Shown: positions 61,213 through 64,000 of the stretch, piece after piece
Layout of the letters: each line of letters opens with the position of its first letter
Numbering within the stretch: the stretch's first letter is position 1
Source of the DNA: Ramlibacter monticola
GTDB taxonomy: Bacteria > Pseudomonadota > Gammaproteobacteria > Burkholderiales > Burkholderiaceae_C
Reading direction: 5' to 3'
Assembly (NCBI RefSeq): GCF_016722785.1
Contig: NZ_JAEQNE010000002.1
Coordinates: forward strand, 124,001-188,000
DNA: 64,000 nt
The notes under the pieces: generated by a model
The model's input: only the letters and a program-made list of their open reading frames with translations
Databases searched by the model: none
What the model was told of the DNA's origin: nothing
Translations under genes and position numbers: made by a program

Positions 61213-61607
61213 TGCGGCCGCCGGAACCTCTCGGCAATGATCCCTACATAGGTAGTGAGGGTGTCGCGGTTGGGGTGCCAGCTGGCCGCCGGGTCGGTAA
61301 CGTGCCAAGAAAACCAGAGGCCCACGTCCCCTAGCTCAGGAATAGGGTTCGGATCTTGGCTGGCCTGCGGCATTGAGCCATTTTGAAGCCTTAGGCCCGA
61401 GCTCGCCCAAAAGCAATCTGGTGCCGGGCCCGGATACCCGACGGGCACCACGAACCTGACCACGGTTGAACTGGACGACCATCCTGCGGGAAGAGGGAAG
61501 TCCGGGATCGTCACCACTGCCGCCCCTGAAGGCATCTCGCGGAGATCTGCCTGCGGGTACCGTTGCTTCAACGACTCGAACTGCGCCAGCGTGTGCGGAT
61601 GCAGCAT
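61209..61607 (-). CDS. E2-like (prokaryotic E2 family E) protein
   Basis: About 132 residues from the ATG at 61607, which overlaps the Ubl1 stop. It has VVRFVVPVGYPGPAPDCFWA (about 49-68), the YP-x-P motif of the E2 fold, and LWFSWHVTDPAASWHPNRDT towards the C-terminus. It lacks the usual HPN-Cys active site; the only Cys is C65, in the loop after the YP motif. It therefore belongs to the divergent bacterial family of E2-like proteins seen with multi-ubiquitin and JAB-E1 genes; whether it conjugates is open. Confidence 0.78.
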   Translation of the reverse strand: MLHPHTLAQFESLKQRYPQADLREMPSGAAVVTIPDFPLPAGWSSSSTVVRFVVPVGYPGPAPDCFWASSGLRLQNGSMPQASQDPNPIPELGDVGLWFSWHVTDPAASWHPNRDTLTTYVGIIAERFRRPQ

Positions 61608-61927
61608 CACGCCTTCCCGAAATTCGTCGGAGGGCGGGTGTAAAAGTGTTTCGGGCCGGTGCCGTGGCCGTGGGTCAAAGTTACGGGTTCGCCGTCGCGG
61701 ATCTGCTGATCTTCTCCAGGGCCGTTGGCTTGAAGAATGAGGTCGTGCTGCAAGTTCAATGTGGGGTCAACCTTCAGGGTCGCCTCCTTGATTTGCATAC
61801 CCGTCAACGATTCGGCGTCGACCTCGACCTTCTTGTCATTGCAGAAGAAGAACACGTTCGGCACAGAAACCTCCACCAGAGCGATAGGGCCATTATGTGC
61901 CAGCGCTGGCGATTTATCCAGTCCCAT
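61607..61927 (-). CDS. First ubiquitin-like protein (multiubiquitin-type, Ubl1)
   Basis: This 106-residue protein starts at the ATG at 61927 with GGAAG upstream; a TTG at 61939 is an alternative. A beta-grasp fold is indicated by NVFFFCNDKKVEVDAESLTG (about 28-47), MQIKEATLKVDP, LQHDLILQ and EPVTLTH. The C-terminus is FYTRPPTNFGKA, with Gly near residue 104 followed by two residues, matching a processed ubiquitin-like tail. It opens the six-gene operon; all downstream starts overlap the preceding stops. Confidence 0.78.
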   Translation of the reverse strand: MGLDKSPALAHNGPIALVEVSVPNVFFFCNDKKVEVDAESLTGMQIKEATLKVDPTLNLQHDLILQANGPGEDQQIRDGEPVTLTHGHGTGPKHFYTRPPTNFGKA

Positions 61928-62180
61928 GTCGACTTCCAATGCGTTCGCGGGTTCCTACAACACCAGTTGGAAAGCTCGCGACAGGAGGTCAGTGCCGGCC
62001 TAGCGGCAACTGGAGACCTCTGCAGCATTGGCCGTCAACGGACTTGCTTCGGCAACAGCCGACTGCCAAGGCGATTTGGGCTCTCTTAGGCGTGCACTTC
62101 AGGCGAACGTCGCACTGGGGAACTTGAATTCTCATATGTGGCACGTATGATTTACTACGAAACCAAGCTCATGCCCCCGA

Positions 62181-62204
62181 TAAACAGCACTTATCGGGAG
62201 CGTC
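62181..62204 (+). repeat. 24-base direct repeat, copy 2 (candidate att site)
   Basis: CTTATCGGGAGCGTC (62190-62204) is identical to copy 1 beside the integrase. Here the left partner is CCCGATAA (62176-62183), which forms an eight-base inverted repeat with TTATCGGG. It lies 22 bases before the KfrA-like start, so it may alternatively be its operator. Confidence 0.55.
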
Positions 62205-62225
62205 AAATCACGGAGGAGGGCGGTC

Positions 62226-63173
62226 ATGGCTCTGGAAAATTCGAGAGGCGTGCAACAGCACGAAGTGGACGCAGCAGCCGATGCGCTGGTCGCGCAGCGC
62301 CTGCGCCCGACGGTGGAGCGCGTGCGCGCCCAAATCGGGCGCGGCTCCCCGAATCGCGTGGGACCGATGCTGGAGCGCTGGTTTTCAGGGTTGGCGCCGC
62401 GGCTAGGCATCACCCCGCCAGACGGTGAGGAGGTCCCAGGCGCCGCGCCCGCGGTCGTGCGCCACGCCTTCGACACGCTTTGGTCAAGCGCGCTGCAGGC
62501 GGGCAGGGCGGCCGCCGAAGGCGAACTGCAGCGCGAACGCGATTTGCTTGCGCAACAACTTCAGGAACTCGACTCGTCCCGCGCCGCCCTGCAACGGGAC
62601 GGCGAGGCCCTCGCGGCGCGCGAAGCCGATCTGCGCCAGGACCTGGAGCTGCTGCGTTCACACCTGGCCGATTCGGCCGCCCGGGTCAAGGAGCTCACGC
62701 AGACGGTTCAGGAGCGAGAAGCGGCTCTCGCGAAGTCGCGCCAAGCCACCGCCGACCTGGCGCAGGAACGCAGCAGCGAGCGGCAGCGCTACGACGAACA
62801 GCTGCAACTTCATGCCCAGGAACGCGAACGGCTGCAGCAGCACTTTGCGAGCAATGAGCGGCGCTGGCTCGAAGAAGTCGACCGCGCGCGGCAGGACGCC
62901 AAGCACGCCCGCCGCGAAGCGCTTCAAGCCGACGAGCGCTGCGCGGTGAGCGCGAAAGATAGCCAGCGCACCATCGACGCACAGGCAACGCGCCTCCAAG
63001 AGGCCCTGTTGGAATTGGCAACCATGCGCGAGCGCGCAGAAGCCGCACGGCAGCGCATCGTCACTCTCGAAGGGGCGCTGGCAAGCGCCGACCAGAAGCA
63101 GCGTGGAGCAAGCGCGAAGCCAAGGAGGCGCAAAGTGCCCGGCGCCGCAGCGGCAGCCCGTGTTCAGCGATAG
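62226..63173 (+). CDS. KfrA-like DNA-binding coiled-coil protein
   Basis: This 315-residue protein starts at the ATG at 62226 after CGGAGGAGGGCGGTC. The N-terminal 60 residues fit the KfrA_N domain (AADALVAQRLRPTVERVRAQ then IGRGSPNRVGPMLERWF), a helix-turn-helix found in plasmid and island proteins. The rest is a long coiled coil rich in Glu, Arg and Gln (about 90-290), ending in a basic tail (RRRKVPGAAAAARVQR). Such proteins bind upstream palindromes and organise DNA. The palindrome just before its start is a likely site. A terminator follows. Confidence 0.85.
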   Translation: MALENSRGVQQHEVDAAADALVAQRLRPTVERVRAQIGRGSPNRVGPMLERWFSGLAPRLGITPPDGEEVPGAAPAVVRHAFDTLWSSALQAGRAAAEGELQRERDLLAQQLQELDSSRAALQRDGEALAAREADLRQDLELLRSHLADSAARVKELTQTVQEREAALAKSRQATADLAQERSSERQRYDEQLQLHAQERERLQQHFASNERRWLEEVDRARQDAKHARREALQADERCAVSAKDSQRTIDAQATRLQEALLELATMRERAEAARQRIVTLEGALASADQKQRGASAKPRRRKVPGAAAAARVQR

Positions 63174-63187
63174 CGTACCAAGCTGAC

Positions 63188-63216
63188 CCCTGCGACTTGC
63201 AGAGGGTTCTTTATTC
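63188..63216 (+). terminator. Terminator of the KfrA-like gene
   Basis: CCCTGC-GACTT-GCAGaGGG followed by TTCTTTATT forms a short stem with one bulged base, 15 bases after the stop. Confidence 0.55.
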
Positions 63217-63329
63217 CGCTTTGGCTAATTTGAGTCGAGCTTCAGACAACATAATCATGAATAATCGACCATAAAGCGGCCCTTCCCCAGCGCGGGGAAA
63301 GGGGCGATCGGTGCCATCCCCATGGGTAT

Positions 63330-64000
63330 TCAAGGCATCTCTTCCTGGATGGTTTCAGCCATCTGTTGGGCCATGATTCGCAGATCGCGACTGACTGCCT
63401 GCAGGCCCGCCAGGGCTTGCCAGAACTCCAATGCGATCGGCGCTGCTTGTGAGGCGAGCGCGCGGGCATCCGGACTGAAGCGCATGTAGTCGGCAGCGCC
63501 CCCTGACCTCGCATCGGGTCTCCAGCGCATCGGCAGCATGTCGTAGACCGGCGCGAGCCTGAAGCGGCCCTTCTTGACGTCTTGCAATTGCACGAACAAG
63601 GCCAGGTTGCCGCTGTGCATGTCCGTGTTTCCGATCAGCCGTCCGAAGTCCAGGAGCGTGCGCGCCACGCCCGCATCCTCGCGCGTGAGGCTGCCGCGGC
63701 TTGCGAGCGCGTCGCAGCTCTCTGCCCAGTTGCGGTACACGCCGTGCACAAACGCGCGATGAGCATTGCCGATCGATACAACGTGGCAGCGGCCGGTGGC
63801 ACCAATGCGATCAAAGCGCTCCGAGATCAAGTACGCCCGCTGGCCAGTCAGGCGCAGTTGCGCGGCTGCGGCGGCGAGGCCGTGCTTAGCCAACGTCAAG
63901 GATGCGAGGTGCTCCGCGTGGAGCAGATCGCACCAGCGACGGCCGCCAGGCGTGTCCAGGGGCGGAGAGAACTTCACGATCACTGGCCCATGGTCTTCGA
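63330..64000 (-). CDS. HipA/YjjJ-like kinase, partial at the window end
   Basis: The frame is open to the right edge, so the N-terminus is missing; about 223 residues are visible. VIVKFSPPLDTPGGRRWCDL supplies the ATP-binding Lys, and LLDFGRLIGNTDMHSGNLAL (Asn and catalytic Asp) and FRLAPVYDMLPMRW (metal-binding Asp) are the HipA catalytic signatures. HipA-family proteins are Ser/Thr kinases, often toxins. The form resembles YjjJ, which is thought to act without a neighbouring HipB. I do not see an antitoxin gene downstream; it could lie outside the window. Confidence 0.82.
   Translation of the reverse strand, partial: EDHGPVIVKFSPPLDTPGGRRWCDLLHAEHLASLTLAKHGLAAAAAQLRLTGQRAYLISERFDRIGATGRCHVVSIGNAHRAFVHGVYRNWAESCDALASRGSLTREDAGVARTLLDFGRLIGNTDMHSGNLALFVQLQDVKKGRFRLAPVYDMLPMRWRPDARSGGAADYMRFSPDARALASQAAPIALEFWQALAGLQAVSRDLRIMAQQMAETIQEEMP

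Noticed and set aside
1..64000. CRISPR arrays, rRNA and tRNA genes
   Set aside because: No regularly spaced direct repeats and no cloverleaf-like sequence with a TTCGA-type arm were noticed on reading; absence is not proven without a dedicated scan.

Overview
The window is GC-rich, with long actinobacterial- or proteobacterial-style ORFs. Its families (DUF4148, DUF3141 next to a phosphate acetyltransferase/acetate kinase pair, BPSL0761-like proteins, HME-RND copper efflux) point to a betaproteobacterium of the Burkholderiales, probably near Comamonadaceae. That placement is inference; no rRNA or tRNA gene is visible to confirm it. No CRISPR array was seen.

Left edge (1-4.1 kb): the end of an unrecognised gene, a TniQ-like zinc protein, a small gene behind a near-perfect LexA box, and an orphan restriction-endonuclease-like protein.

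Copper and heavy-metal island (4.1-31 kb): a DUF411 protein, a CusC-CusB(F)-CusA efflux operon, a Cu(I) P1B-type ATPase behind a CueR-type promoter, a second TolC-like lipoprotein with a multicopper oxidase, cupredoxin and CusF-like protein, an OmpR-family two-component pair, a CopZ-like chaperone behind a second CueR-type promoter, and many small secreted or membrane proteins. Six of these transcription units share one box, GTAAT-N6-(T/G)(C/A)A-like, placed exactly 38 bases before a -10-like hexamer. This suggests one regulon, most simply that of the two-component pair inside the island. Embedded in it is an eroded acetate-metabolism operon (DUF3141, phosphate acetyltransferase, truncated ackA).

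Accessory and defence-like region (31-62 kb): two giant coupled proteins of 1040 and 1283 residues with a divergent XRE regulator; an IS110 element and IS66 remnant; a BPSL0761-like pair and a tyrosine integrase; a retron-like operon (structured RNA, reverse transcriptase, OLD-like ATPase, a coupled 70-residue ORF, DUF2971); DUF5677 and UDG-like genes; a large serine recombinase; a row of membrane proteins with a ComEC-like metallo-beta-lactamase and a membrane-anchored phosphoesterase; and a six-gene ubiquitin-like conjugation operon (two ubiquitin-like proteins, E2-like, JAB-E1 fusion, DUF6527, kinase-like protein), each gene overlapping the next. A 24-base imperfect direct repeat lies beside the integrase and again 18.7 kb away beside a KfrA-like gene. 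It encloses the retron-like and ubiquitin-like cargo.

Right edge (62-64 kb): KfrA-like coiled-coil DNA-binding protein and a HipA/YjjJ-like kinase cut by the window end.

The best candidates for undescribed systems are the two-Ubl conjugation operon with a coupled kinase-like gene, the two-giant-protein module, and the direct-repeat-bounded cargo block.
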